Both the position numbers and the translations under genes were made by a program. Positions 15,427 to 24,374 of a DNA stretch of 35,884 nucleotides are shown here, one piece after another; the first letter of the stretch is position 1; every line of letters begins with the position of its first letter. Source of the stretch: Desulfobulbaceae bacterium (GTDB lineage Bacteria; Desulfobacterota; Desulfobulbia; Desulfobulbales; Desulfobulbaceae); NCBI GenBank assembly GCA_011389815.1, contig JAABTP010000005.1, positions 1 to 35,884 on the forward strand, given 5' to 3'. The notes under the pieces are model-generated. The model did not search any database. It was not told the DNA's origin and was given only the letters and a program-made list of their open reading frames with translations.

Positions 15427-15559
15427 CAGAATACCCATATTTTGTATATCAAAATACCTATATTTTGATTCACGAAATATGCGTATTTCGCAACTCAAAA
15501 TACATGTATTCTGCCTCTCAAAATACATATATTTTGAAAGGCAAAACCTATGCTGTTTT
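15427..15559. promoter_or_regulatory. Array of six 18-bp palindromes with exact 23-bp period
   Basis: Palindromes of the form CAAAATA-NNNN-TATTTTG start at 15427, 15450, 15473, 15496, 15519 and (degenerate) 15542, with 5-bp spacers that differ between units. The third unit is a compensated variant, CGAAATA-TGCG-TATTTCG. Covarying arms argue for selection on dyad symmetry, as in tandem operators or iterons. It precedes the PilJ-like sensor genes. Confidence 0.8.
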
Positions 15560-15631
15560 TCAGGCAGTAATAATCAACTTCAGAGTCAATAAAAATCATA
15601 CCTGATTTTTTGTAGATAGTATTTTTACGTA

Positions 15632-15652
15632 CGGAATACATAACGTATTTCG
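15632..15652. promoter_or_regulatory. Isolated related operator-like palindrome
   Basis: CGGAATAC and GTATTTCG form a near-perfect dyad around ATAAC, resembling the units of the array 70 bp upstream. It lies about 40 bp before the first PilJ-like gene, a suitable place for a promoter-proximal operator. Confidence 0.45.
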
Positions 15653-15689
15653 TGCAAATATTTAAACGAACAAGAGGATGAAAAAGAAC

Positions 15690-16607
15690 ATGCAACAAAA
15701 ACACATTGGTAAAAAAATTATCCACGTCCCCAACAGGGTGCTTCTGGTACTGACAGCGATTACCACGCTGTTTTTTTGCACAGAAGTATCAGCAAACGCA
15801 TCAGCAAAGGATGTCCATGAAATGGCGGATATCTGTATGCAGGCCAATCGTATCCTAAAGGATTATGCTCTGGTCGGCATGGGTGTAAGTTATCATGACC
15901 CAGCCAAGGACCTGAAAGAGAACCTTGAACTCATTGAAAATGAAATCAAGGATCTTGAGGGACATAAGCAAAACGAAAAGATAGCAGCAGAGATTGAGGA
16001 AATTAAGAAATCTTGGCATGCCATCAAACCGGAATTTGAAAAAACACCGGATAAGAGCAAAATGAGTGATCTTCGGAAGATGGTTGAGAAGTTCACTGTT
16101 CGCTGTGAAGAAGTTGCCGAAGATATTGCCCAGGACACCGGTATTGAGGGAGAGCATGATGTGGTTTTGGTCGCTGAGCTGGGCATGGAGTCGCAGCGGC
16201 TGGCAGCCCTCTACCTGATGAAGGCATGGGGAATAGCTGACTCTGATTACGAAACAGAGTTACAACAGATTGTTGACCAGACCGAGAAGATCTACAAAGA
16301 ACTTTTTGAAGCTGATGAAAAACTGGTTTCTCAGGAAATTAAAGAAAGACTAAAAAAGGTTGAAAAGGAATTTATCGCCTTCAGCGTTATGGCCAAGAGT
16401 GACTCAGGCCGCTTCATGCCATCTGCGGCTGAAAAAATGGCGTCCAAGATCTTTGAAGAACTTCGTGAGATACTGGAGATGGAGCAGAAACTGGTTGAAG
16501 GAACCGTGTCAGGTTATTTTACCCCAATAGCTGATGAAAAAACAGCAGGGGAGATTTTCAGAGCAATTACAGGAATAGTACATACAAAAGGAGGAATCAA
16601 ATCATGA
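15690..16607 (+). CDS. Exported PilJ-domain-like sensor protein 1
   Basis: ATG 15690 is preferred because the AGAGG at 15673 abuts the other possible ATG at 15678; with 15678 the protein has 309 residues. A signal segment (VLLVLTAITTLFFCTEVSA) leads to a mature helical protein. Two related helical blocks are visible: MADICMQANRILKDYALVGM (near residue 45) and GMESQRLAALYLMKAWG (near residue 165). Both resemble the N-terminal sensing helices of type IV pilus chemoreceptor PilJ. There is no transmembrane anchor beyond the signal and no signalling domain, so it probably acts as a soluble periplasmic ligand or receptor partner. The next gene overlaps by 4 bp (ATGA). A close paralogue lies at 17731. 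Confidence 0.7.
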   Translation: MQQKHIGKKIIHVPNRVLLVLTAITTLFFCTEVSANASAKDVHEMADICMQANRILKDYALVGMGVSYHDPAKDLKENLELIENEIKDLEGHKQNEKIAAEIEEIKKSWHAIKPEFEKTPDKSKMSDLRKMVEKFTVRCEEVAEDIAQDTGIEGEHDVVLVAELGMESQRLAALYLMKAWGIADSDYETELQQIVDQTEKIYKELFEADEKLVSQEIKERLKKVEKEFIAFSVMAKSDSGRFMPSAAEKMASKIFEELREILEMEQKLVEGTVSGYFTPIADEKTAGEIFRAITGIVHTKGGIKS

Positions 16608-17410
16608 AATTCGGAACAATAAAGACATTGAAGTATGCAGTAGCAGGTATAATTTTTGCTTTATACCTTACCCCGGCATTGGCTGCGGATTCAAACCGTG
16701 AACTGCTTACAGTTGAGGCTGCTGAAAATATTAAGTTTTCCAGCCAAACAATCACCAAAGCATATTTTTATAAGCAACAGGGTGTCCGCGTGGACCGTGC
16801 GACCGAAGATTTGAAAAAGAGTCTTGCTCGTCTAAAAAAGGATCTGATTATAATTCAGGACGGGCTGGCAAAGGGGAGCAAAGAAGAAAAAAATATCGTG
16901 GTCTATCTTGAATATACCACGGAAGAACTGTTGAATCTTGTTGATAAGCCCTACAGCAAGGAAAACGGCGCATTGATGATTGATTACAGCGAATCGTTGC
17001 TGGAGGGAGCTGAGTTTGTTGCCCAGCAGCATATGCAAAAAGGGAATGCCGAGGAAGAAATGCTGGTTGCAGTAGAAGAGATGCTTTTTTTTCTGGAGAG
17101 AATCAACAAGTTCTACATCGCTTACCAGGCCGGTTTTGATGACTATAATAATGTTGTCCAGTTGAAGCAGGCTGTACAGGATTTTGAAAGCACTTTGGCT
17201 AAAGTCAATGCATATACCAAGTACGAAGGCATAACTTTGACCAGTCGCAACAAAATTAACGAATTCTGGCCAGTAGCCAAGGAATTCTTTGTTGATATTC
17301 AACGAGGTGCTTTGCCTGTGATTGTTCTTGCTTCGGTAGAAAAGCTGGTAAATGAACTTGAGGTATTGGAAGACTTCCACCATAAAAAAGCGAGTTCAAA
17401 CGCAAAATGA
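16604..17410 (+). CDS. Exported PilJ-domain-like sensor protein 2
   Basis: The 268-residue protein has a clear signal peptide (YAVAGIIFALYLTPALA) and a wholly helical mature part. The pattern TVEAAENIKFSSQTITKAYF near the N-terminus and RINKFYIAYQAGFDDYNNVV further on resemble the paired helices of the PilJ-type sensor family, but it is a distant relative of its neighbours rather than a copy. Its start overlaps the stop of sensor 1 by 4 bp (ATGA), so both are cotranslated. GGAGG-like AAAGGAGG lies upstream within the previous gene. Function is inferred only from family and context. Confidence 0.65.
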   Translation: MKFGTIKTLKYAVAGIIFALYLTPALAADSNRELLTVEAAENIKFSSQTITKAYFYKQQGVRVDRATEDLKKSLARLKKDLIIIQDGLAKGSKEEKNIVVYLEYTTEELLNLVDKPYSKENGALMIDYSESLLEGAEFVAQQHMQKGNAEEEMLVAVEEMLFFLERINKFYIAYQAGFDDYNNVVQLKQAVQDFESTLAKVNAYTKYEGITLTSRNKINEFWPVAKEFFVDIQRGALPVIVLASVEKLVNELEVLEDFHHKKASSNAK

Positions 17411-17443
17411 TGAATAAACTGCGAATGCGTTGAGTGAAAAGGG

Positions 17444-17479
17444 CAGTCCTGTGACGATAAATATATTTTTGCAGGACTG
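17444..17479. terminator. Hairpin after sensor protein 2
   Basis: CAGTCCTG (17444-17451) and CAGGACTG (17472-17479) form an 8-bp perfect stem. No T-run follows, so attenuation or processing is as likely as termination. Confidence 0.35.
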
Positions 17480-17507
17480 TCAATCCGATTAATATGAAAA
17501 TACTGAC

Positions 17508-17566
17508 CAGCTTTTTGAAATCAGTATGTTCATGTTTTGTTGTCCCGCCCCAGAGGGGGGGATGGG
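17508..17566 (+). repeat. Short interspersed repeat, copy B
   Basis: CCAGCTTTTTG, then TTCATGTTTTGTTGTCCC and a CCGCCCCAGAGGGGGGG near-palindrome with ATGGG. It aligns with copies A, C and D and lies about 90 bp upstream of copy C in the same intergenic gap. Confidence 0.5.
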
Positions 17567-17606
17567 TGTTTACAGGAAAGTACCGAGTGATTCCTTGGAG
17601 AGTCAC

Positions 17607-17655
17607 CCCATTAACTTTCATGTTTTGTTATTATCCCTCTCAGAAGAGGAGGGAT
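17607..17655 (+). repeat. Short interspersed repeat, copy C
   Basis: ACTTTCATGTTTTGTTATTA is followed by the hairpin-forming TCCCTCTCAGAAGAGGAGGG and ATGGG. It is the clearest copy of the family. Confidence 0.55.
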
Positions 17656-17730
17656 GGGAGTTATATGCGAAATAACGGCATGACTTCACGCAACAAACCA
17701 CAAACATTTTGGAGGTAATCAGAAAGTATC

Positions 17731-18648
17731 ATGAAACGGAAGAAAAAAGATGAAAAAAGCAACTGGATGCAGACGAGAATGCTGTTGACCTTGACAGCCA
17801 GTATTATCTTGTTGTTCTGCACAGAGGTGTCGGCCACAGCTTCAGCAAAAGATGTACATGACATGGCCGACATCTGTATGCAGGCCAACCGCATTTTAAA
17901 AGATTACACCTTGATCGGCATGGGGGTGGATTATCATGATCCAGCCAAAGATCTGAAAGAAAACCTGGAGGATATGGATAAGGAGATCAATGATCTTAAA
18001 GGGCATAAACTAAATGATAAACTGTCTTCCGAGATTGTTGACATTGAGAATTTCTGGTACGAGATCAAACCGGAATTTAAAAAGAAACCGGATAAAACAA
18101 AAATGCATGACCTTCGAGTGATGGTTGAGAAATTCACGACACGTTGCGAAGAGGTTGCCGAGAATATCTCAGAGGAGACCGGCATTAAAGGAGAGCATGA
18201 TGTGGTTCTGGTTGCTGAATTGGGCATGGAATCGCAACGGCTGGCAGCCCTCTACTTGATGAAGGCATGGGGAGTAGCTGACTCTGATTACGAAACAGAG
18301 TTGAAACAGGTTGTTGACCAGACTGAGAAGATATATAAAGAGCTTCTGGAGGCTGATGAGAAATTCGTTTCCAAGGAGATTAAAGAAAAACTCAGGAACA
18401 TTGAAAAAGAGTTTATCGTTTTCAGTGTAATGGCGAACAGCGACACGGGCCGATTCATGCCATCGGCTGCAGAAAAAATGGCCAGCAAGATTTTTAAAGA
18501 ACTCCGTTCGATACTGGATATGGAACAGAAATTGGTTGAAGGAACTGTCTCGGGATATTTCACGCCTGTTGCTGATAAATATCTCAGGAGTAAGTCTAAA
18601 ATTTCCATCAATGTTGAATTGATGGAGAGTGTCCAGGCAAATTCCTAA
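17731..18648 (+). CDS. Exported PilJ-domain-like sensor protein 3 (paralogue of sensor 1)
   Basis: The 305-residue protein is a close copy of sensor 1: it shares MADICMQANRILKDY, GEHDVVLVAELGMESQRLAA, YLMKAWG and RFMPSAAEKMASKIF. The signal segment is MLLTLTASIILLFCTEVSA. GGAGG lies 15 nt upstream of the ATG, with AGAAAG nearer. The last 18 residues (KISINVELMESVQANS at the end) differ from sensor 1 and fall inside a duplicated 135-bp block shared with the convergent two-CW gene. The pair suggests a sensor family that has recently expanded beside the Pil-Chp operon. Confidence 0.7.
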   Translation: MKRKKKDEKSNWMQTRMLLTLTASIILLFCTEVSATASAKDVHDMADICMQANRILKDYTLIGMGVDYHDPAKDLKENLEDMDKEINDLKGHKLNDKLSSEIVDIENFWYEIKPEFKKKPDKTKMHDLRVMVEKFTTRCEEVAENISEETGIKGEHDVVLVAELGMESQRLAALYLMKAWGVADSDYETELKQVVDQTEKIYKELLEADEKFVSKEIKEKLRNIEKEFIVFSVMANSDTGRFMPSAAEKMASKIFKELRSILDMEQKLVEGTVSGYFTPVADKYLRSKSKISINVELMESVQANS

Positions 18649-18857
18649 ATTGGAAGTGAGTGTTTTTAGCTCACCTCTTTGCCCGAATCTCTTTTAAAAT
18701 GGAGATTCCGATTTTACATTTTTTTTGAGCACAAAATCTCCACCAATGTTGGACTGGTGGAGATTGTCCTGGCAGATTCCTAAATCGGAAGTGAGTTCTT
18801 TTATAGCTCACCTCTTTGCCCGTATCTCCTTTAAGATGGATAAGCCGATCTTAAAAT
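18601..18857. repeat. Tandem duplication (135-bp offset) of two convergent gene ends
   Basis: Copy 1 (18601-18718) and copy 2 (18736-18857) are diverged direct repeats. On the plus strand each encodes a sensor 3-like tail (KISINVELMESVQANS versus KISTNVGLVEIVLADS, each with a stop). On the minus strand each encodes the two-CW protein end (KIGISILKEIRAKR versus KIGLSILKEIRAKR, each with a stop). Each copy also contains a GTGAG/CTCAC hairpin, probably a shared terminator. Confidence 0.8.
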
Positions 18858-19119
18858 GTGGTTCCTCCTCCTGTTTGACCGTGGCGTAAAAATCGCATTT
18901 CTGGCAATCACCAAACTTTTCTGTATAGGCACCCTGGGCAACTGCGCCCTTACATAAGGTGCCTGCAACCACCCAGCAGCAACGCCCAGCGTTTGTGCCG
19001 CTATGGATTCCGTCAGCTCTTTGCTCTTCAGCAGCCGGGCACACCCCGAATTCATCAGCTTTTATACCACCAGGCTCCCGCCCGCATTTCTTGGCTTCCC
19101 AGCAATCTTGTTTCTTCAT
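18808..19119 (-). CDS. Two-CW domain protein
   Basis: The 103-residue Cys-rich protein matches the two-CW family, common in Desulfobacterota. It has CWEAKKCGREPGG at the start, CPAAEE, then NAGRCCWVVAGTLC and FGDCQKCDFYATV. The eight or so cysteines could bind metal or an Fe-S cluster, but the function of the family is unknown. Here it ends in an extra KIGLSILKEIRAKR tail, a second copy of which lies in the downstream duplicated block. AAGGAAG lies about 9 nt before the ATG. It is convergent with sensor 3. Confidence 0.85.
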   Translation of the reverse strand: MKKQDCWEAKKCGREPGGIKADEFGVCPAAEEQRADGIHSGTNAGRCCWVVAGTLCKGAVAQGAYTEKFGDCQKCDFYATVKQEEEPHFKIGLSILKEIRAKR

Positions 19120-19156
19120 TTGCTTATCTTCCTTTTTTTCAACCTCATGTTTCTAT

Positions 19157-19190
19157 AAAAAAAACCAATCCCAAAGGAATCGGTTTTTTA
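19157..19190 (-). terminator. Bidirectional intrinsic terminator ending the Pil-Chp operon
   Basis: AAAACCAATCC and GGAATCGGTTTT form an imperfect stem flanked by A- and T-runs on either side, so it can work in both directions. It lies about 80 bp after the stop of the binding-protein gene. Confidence 0.7.
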
Positions 19191-19267
19191 TATTTTGCAG
19201 TATCATTCCGCAACAATGCCAGCTCAAATATCAATCACATTCTCAACACCTGCTTTCGAACAGGAAC

Positions 19268-20464
19268 TTATTCCACCGGAGACAACGTGTCTACATAGCT
19301 AAACTGAATTGTATCACCAGATTTATCTATCTTTGTTAAATACACCGAATCCATTCCCCGATGGTCATCTTTTCCAAAAGAAATTTCCACACCACCGGCA
19401 TCATATGCGGTCATTGATTCCAGCGCATTTTTTAGAGACGTTGTTGTGACCTCACCCTGAACTCTTGAAAGGGCCTGATGAAAAGTTTTGGCACTAAGAT
19501 AGCCTTCCAGGCTAGCAAAACCATATTCTACAGCCCCCATATCCTGCTGATACTCCTTTACCAACGGAATGCTGTTATCCCAAGGGTCAGGCACCACCTG
19601 ACTGATGTAGACATTATCAGTTTTTTTCAAACGGCTTGCCAAAGCGTTGGAGCCAACAAAGGAGATATTGAGCATGGGGACGTTAAAGCCTATCTTATGC
19701 CATTGGTTAATAGCCAATGCACTGGGTCTGCTCGCACCGATCAGGATAATTGCCTCCACAGCCTGTCCTCTGATTTGCCGGACAGCCCCACCAACTGACA
19801 CTGTATTTCTGCGATAATTAGGGACACTTTTCCAAAAGGCGTTCCAGTGATCCATTGAGCTTTGCTCATCAGGAAGATCTGGAATAGGAGGGGTAATAGT
19901 GATTCCTTTGATTTTTTCCTGAGCTTTCACAACAGCTTGTACTCCGGCCATTCCAAAGGCATCACGTTGGACAAAGATCCCGATTCGGGTGATTCCCAAA
20001 TCCTCTTTCAGGTGCTGCATCATGTTTTCAATTTCAGCTGCATAGCTTGCCCGGACGGCAAAGGAATAAGGGTTCTTTTCCACATCGCTTAAAAAGCCAG
20101 CTCCGGTAACCGGGGCAAAAAACACCACCTTGCTTTCGGTTGACAAAGGAACGGCCACCTTTGAGGTAGGAGTGCCCACATAGCCGAACAGCGCATCAAC
20201 ACCTTGTTGTAAGAAAAACTCTGTATTTTCAAGACAACGCCCTGGTTCATAGCCATCATTCCTGACCAGTACTTCAATCTCATCCGGGGCAGATGTCTTC
20301 AGATAAGCCATTGCCCCCTTATGCATTTGTTGGCCAAGAAATGACGTTCCTCCTGTCAATGCACAGGACTGACCAAGCGTAACTTCAGCATCACTCTGTC
20401 CGGGCAGAGCAGCTATAAGAGAGAAGCAGCAGCCCCACAGAATATTCCATCTATTATTTTTCAT
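19268..20464 (-). CDS. Periplasmic ligand-binding protein (LivJ/Peripla_BP_6 type), chemosensory partner
   Basis: The 398-residue protein (from ATG 20464; a TTG at 20473 is less likely) has a signal peptide (WGCCFSLIAALPGQSDA). It has the fold blocks of branched-chain amino acid/amide-type binding proteins: VTLGQSCALTGGTSFLGQQM at the mature start, VDALFGYVGTPTSKVAVPLS, FVQRDAFGMAGVQAV and VEAIILIGASRPSALAI. There are no transporter genes next to it. It directly follows the chemoreceptor as the last gene of the Pil-Chp operon, 109 bp downstream, so it probably presents a ligand to the receptor rather than to an ABC transporter. Ligand unknown. Confidence 0.82.
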   Translation of the reverse strand: MKNNRWNILWGCCFSLIAALPGQSDAEVTLGQSCALTGGTSFLGQQMHKGAMAYLKTSAPDEIEVLVRNDGYEPGRCLENTEFFLQQGVDALFGYVGTPTSKVAVPLSTESKVVFFAPVTGAGFLSDVEKNPYSFAVRASYAAEIENMMQHLKEDLGITRIGIFVQRDAFGMAGVQAVVKAQEKIKGITITPPIPDLPDEQSSMDHWNAFWKSVPNYRRNTVSVGGAVRQIRGQAVEAIILIGASRPSALAINQWHKIGFNVPMLNISFVGSNALASRLKKTDNVYISQVVPDPWDNSIPLVKEYQQDMGAVEYGFASLEGYLSAKTFHQALSRVQGEVTTTSLKNALESMTAYDAGGVEISFGKDDHRGMDSVYLTKIDKSGDTIQFSYVDTLSPVE

Positions 20465-20573
20465 TCTTTTCAACCCTTTTCAGTTGTCAATTGTCGTTAT
20501 ATACTCATCAATTACCGGCCTGACTGGAAATATCCTGCAAAAGCTACCTGCTGTAGCGAGAACAGATATCAGT

Positions 20574-23500
20574 TTACGCATCAAACGGATCTGCTTCCAA
20601 GACATCATTATCAGGATCCTTTTTGTCTGATTCAAGTTTAAAGGTGGCAACAGCCTGAAGCATGTCATCGCCCATAACCGCCATTTCCTGCATGGAAACC
20701 GAAGCACCCATAGCCTCTTCAGCAGTTTCCAGACTGATACTGCCGATTTCGCCCATTGAGGTTGCCAGAATAGCTGTTGTATCTGCCTGTTGCTGTGAAG
20801 CTGAGGCAACGCCTTGAATAAGCTCAAAAACTTCATTGGAGCGCTCTGTGATTTCGTCAAGCCGTGAAAGAGCATTTTGAGAAAGCTGAGTTCCTTGAAC
20901 AACCTCTTGAATACTGGAGTCCATACTGATGCCTGCCTCTGTAATCTCGCCAAGAATGTTTTTGATTAAGGTTTCAATCTGTCTGGTTGAAACAGCTGCT
21001 CGCTCTGCCAGGCGTTGAATCTCCTCAGCAACCACTGCAAAACCACGCCCTTCTTCACCAGCCGCAGCCGCCTGAATAGAAGCGTTCAGGGCCAGGATAG
21101 AGGTACGGTCGGAAATTTCATTAATTGTTCGGGCAAAGTCACTGATTTCCTGAGAGCTTTCACCCAGTCGTTTAATAGAACGCGCTGTATTTTGCACATT
21201 ACCACGAATAGCTTCCATAGCTTGACTGGTTTCCCGTACAGCCTTTGCGCCTTCTCCAGCAACCTGACTGGATTCACGGGAAAAGCTTGCAGACTGGTTG
21301 GCCTGATCAGCAGCTTCACGGATGGCTTTTGTCAGCTGATTAATTTCCTGCACAGCTTCATTAATCATGTTTGCCTGATTATTATTCTGACCAGCCAGTT
21401 CCCCTGTTGATGCACTCAGAATATTTGCTGTTGAACCAACCTGCTCAGCAGATTGCTTAATTCTAACAAAAGCTGTTCCAAGCTCTTCCAACATCAGGTT
21501 CAATGAGTCAGCCAGGGTACCGATCACGTCCTCAGTTACAGTGGCCCGAATACTCAGGTCTCCGTCTGCCAGCTCGGTAATTTCTTCAAGGAGGCGGATA
21601 ATGGAATCCTGAAGTTCATCATGCTCCTGCTGCCTGGATTCAATAAGGTCATGAATGGTGGTTGTCATCTGATTAAATGAGCCCGCCATCTGTCCCAGCT
21701 CGTCCTTACTGGTTATTTTAACCTGCTGTCCATATTCACCTTTTTCAACCATTGCAATACCTTGCATAATTTCATCAACCTGTTTGGTTACCCCGCCGGC
21801 AACCCGTAAACTGATGAAAATAACCGCTATTGCAGCAAGAAAAGCAAGCAGTCCAACAATGCGAAGCAGCTGCATAACAGGGCGATCAACTTCTTTCTGA
21901 GCAACCTCACTGATAAGAGCCCATTGAAGCCCCTTGTAGCGAACCGGTGACCAGGAGGTCAATGCCTTTTCTCCCAGGCTGTTGACAATAACTTGTGTAT
22001 CGCTTTTACCAGCAAGGGCCTGCTGAACAGCTTTTGTATCTGCTTTGACTTTTGGATTCAATAGGGTTGATTTTGCCTGGTATTTTTCGGGATTAAACGC
22101 TTCTGAACGCCATAATTTATCTGAGCCAACCAGGTAAGTGTCTACATGGATCATCTCAACATGGCCTTCCATTTCTGCCTGTCCAGATTCTTTTTCAAAA
22201 TCCTGTCGGATTTTCATAATATCATTAATCGGATCAATAGAAATCTGAAGGGCAACGATCATTGACATGGCGTCGTCATTCATTACCGGTATAGCCATAA
22301 AGGCCTCAGCCTGTCCACCTGCGGGCTCATAGAAGGCGTAATCGCTGATGGCCATTTTCTGCGTTTCTAAAACTTCTTGAACTGCTTTATTGAACATTGA
22401 GTCTGCATAGGGACCAGTGAGGATATTGGTCAGATAATCCTTGTGTCGCTTTGCAGAAGCAAAGATATATCCATCTGGGGCCACCAGATACAGATCGGAA
22501 AACGTATATGTTTGGGCAAGCTGGGAAAGAAGATCTGTTTTACCATCTTCCAGCTTGGGAATCACAGCTTCGGCCTGATTAATTTCAACCATCAAAACCC
22601 AGGTAACGCCGTATATGCTTACTGCTGTATAGGCGGAAAGAACACTATCACCGCGATAGTTGACAACGCTGGTTTCTCCATCTTCACCTGCCAGTGCGTA
22701 AACAATACTTTCTGTATCCACAAGAAAGGATGGGTTTGCAATAGTGGGTTCATCAAAATGGCGTGAGTTAGAGCGGAACATTCCGTCCATACCAACCAGG
22801 TAGGTTTCACCGGTTTCTCCCAATCCAGGAACCTCCTTCATGATGCTGTCCAGGGCATGGTCCTGAAGGCGAAAAAGCAGAAGGCTCGGAGGTTGATCAG
22901 CACTAAAGAGCGGAGTAGAAAAATAAGCTACATTTTTCAGTTCGTGAAAGGAGGAAGGACGGTAGTCAATAAAGCGGGTTTCCAGCATACCCTTCTGCAT
23001 TGCCTCCCACTCTGATGTACCTTCATGGACCGTGGCACCGCGAGGTACATTTTTATCAGTAGAGTAGACAACCTCACCATCCTGGTTCAGCATCGTAAGC
23101 GAGGCAAAATCCCGGTTCATTAACCATTCATCAAGAAATTCAACAAACTCAGAGTTGGGTTCTGTATCTGCATTTTGCAGAAGTTGGCTAAAGGCCTGCT
23201 GTTGTTGAGGGTTTTGGCCAAATATCTTTACATCTTCAAAACGTATTTTGAAATAGTCCTGTATTTGTTTTTTCTGCAAGGCCCGAATAGCAGAGAGTTT
23301 GGTATAGGCTTCTTCCTGAAAGACTTCCATATTACTGGCAATATTTTCCAGTTTTTTGGCCTGGTCATCAAAATATCGCTGTAATGCCTGATACTGGAAT
23401 GCCAAAGTTGTCTCCAACTGCTCAAAAGACTGATGCTGCAATGAGGAGGAGGAATAATTATAACTTACAAAGCCGATAACAGCCATTGGCACCAGTGAGA

Positions 23501-23600
23501 TAATCAGAAGCCAGAATAGCAGCTTGCCCCTGATAGTCTGTCGGCTGTGAAACAGCTTTTTTATATTCAACATCTTTTTATCCTTAGCCTTCTGTGCCAT
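20574..23600 (-). CDS. pilJ: PilJ-like methyl-accepting chemotaxis protein
   Basis: The start at 23600 has AAAGGAG 5 nt upstream (the frame is open 10 codons further). The protein has 1008 residues. TM1 is at about 27-48 ([20 protein letters not shown]). A periplasmic region of about 520 residues contains two sensor-like halves ([18 protein letters not shown] and [18 protein letters not shown]), as in tandem Cache domains. TM2 is near 572-600, then HAMP (about 600-655) and a second HAMP-like segment ([19 protein letters not shown]). The cytoplasmic hairpin tip is [20 protein letters not shown] and [16 protein letters not shown], close to PilJ. It should control the ChpA-like kinase through the CheW proteins. 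No CheR or CheB gene is in the window. Confidence 0.92.
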   Translation of the reverse strand: MAQKAKDKKMLNIKKLFHSRQTIRGKLLFWLLIISLVPMAVIGFVSYNYSSSSLQHQSFEQLETTLAFQYQALQRYFDDQAKKLENIASNMEVFQEEAYTKLSAIRALQKKQIQDYFKIRFEDVKIFGQNPQQQQAFSQLLQNADTEPNSEFVEFLDEWLMNRDFASLTMLNQDGEVVYSTDKNVPRGATVHEGTSEWEAMQKGMLETRFIDYRPSSFHELKNVAYFSTPLFSADQPPSLLLFRLQDHALDSIMKEVPGLGETGETYLVGMDGMFRSNSRHFDEPTIANPSFLVDTESIVYALAGEDGETSVVNYRGDSVLSAYTAVSIYGVTWVLMVEINQAEAVIPKLEDGKTDLLSQLAQTYTFSDLYLVAPDGYIFASAKRHKDYLTNILTGPYADSMFNKAVQEVLETQKMAISDYAFYEPAGGQAEAFMAIPVMNDDAMSMIVALQISIDPINDIMKIRQDFEKESGQAEMEGHVEMIHVDTYLVGSDKLWRSEAFNPEKYQAKSTLLNPKVKADTKAVQQALAGKSDTQVIVNSLGEKALTSWSPVRYKGLQWALISEVAQKEVDRPVMQLLRIVGLLAFLAAIAVIFISLRVAGGVTKQVDEIMQGIAMVEKGEYGQQVKITSKDELGQMAGSFNQMTTTIHDLIESRQQEHDELQDSIIRLLEEITELADGDLSIRATVTEDVIGTLADSLNLMLEELGTAFVRIKQSAEQVGSTANILSASTGELAGQNNNQANMINEAVQEINQLTKAIREAADQANQSASFSRESSQVAGEGAKAVRETSQAMEAIRGNVQNTARSIKRLGESSQEISDFARTINEISDRTSILALNASIQAAAAGEEGRGFAVVAEEIQRLAERAAVSTRQIETLIKNILGEITEAGISMDSSIQEVVQGTQLSQNALSRLDEITERSNEVFELIQGVASASQQQADTTAILATSMGEIGSISLETAEEAMGASVSMQEMAVMGDDMLQAVATFKLESDKKDPDNDVLEADPFDA

Positions 23601-23825
23601 TTTTTCTCCTTTGAAAAAATTACCCAACACGATAATGTAAACAGGTAACTGCTTGTTTTTTTATTTTTTTTAAACGTAGGGGCCAGCAATCACTTATAGA
23701 GCGATCACTGTTTACGGCGTATTACAGCATTACAGCATTGCAATATCAACAATTTTTGTAAACCAATTTCTTCCACTCACAGTCTTGCTGGTGATCCATT
23801 CTGGTGATTTCCTGCAAGTGTGTTT

Positions 23826-24374
23826 TCAGGTTGTACTGCCTTGTACATCTGAATGTATTATTGTCGCAAGATCAGGGAGAAGAAATAATTTTTTCTCACC
23901 CTGGAAAAGCCCTTTCAGGAAAACCGGGGCAAAGCCAGCCTGCTTTGGAAAAACAGCTGTACACTCTGTGGGAATGTCTCCACTGATAATCTGGTTTGAG
24001 ACTTTAAGGACACAGCGGAGAACCACCTTGTTGGTATTTTGTTTTTCCTTGTTGTCTTTATTCGTGTCGAGCAGGGTACTGTCAACGGTTCGTACAACTA
24101 CATATCGTTCGTTTTTATCTTTTTGTGATGGTATCAGGTCGAAAAATGCAACAAGATCTATAATCGGTAAAACCTGTTCCCGCCAAGCACAGAGACCGAC
24201 AAGATGATTTGCTGCAAAGGGCAGGGGGTGTACCTCGGCATCTGCCAGTACCTCGTCAATCTGACTGGCAGTAAAGAGCAAAACAGGATCCCTTCCTTTG
24301 ATTTGTTCAGCATCTAAGGAAAGGGCAACGGTTTTTGCTTGTCCCTTCAAAGATTTTTTTTTCTTATCCCTCAT
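23826..24374 (-). CDS. CheW-like coupling protein
   Basis: ATG 24374 is chosen for its AGAGGAGC ribosome site about 5 nt upstream; it overlaps the previous gene by 11 bp, indicating coupling. The 182-residue protein has a Lys-rich start (MRDKKKKSLKG) and a single CheW domain with VHPLPFAANHLVGLCAWREQ and VLPIIDLVAFFDL, the usual beta-barrel core where the Gly-Leu-x-x-x-R loop meets receptor and kinase. A long insert (LDTNKDNKEKQNTNK) interrupts the second half. It should link PilJ to the ChpA-like kinase; overlap with another CheW-like gene suggests they act as a pair. Confidence 0.8.
   Translation of the reverse strand: MRDKKKKSLKGQAKTVALSLDAEQIKGRDPVLLFTASQIDEVLADAEVHPLPFAANHLVGLCAWREQVLPIIDLVAFFDLIPSQKDKNERYVVVRTVDSTLLDTNKDNKEKQNTNKVVLRCVLKVSNQIISGDIPTECTAVFPKQAGFAPVFLKGLFQGEKKLFLLPDLATIIHSDVQGSTT

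Noticed and set aside
15427-15559. CRISPR array
   Set aside because: Units are 18-bp dyads with 5-bp spacers and no cas genes; spacers are far too short.
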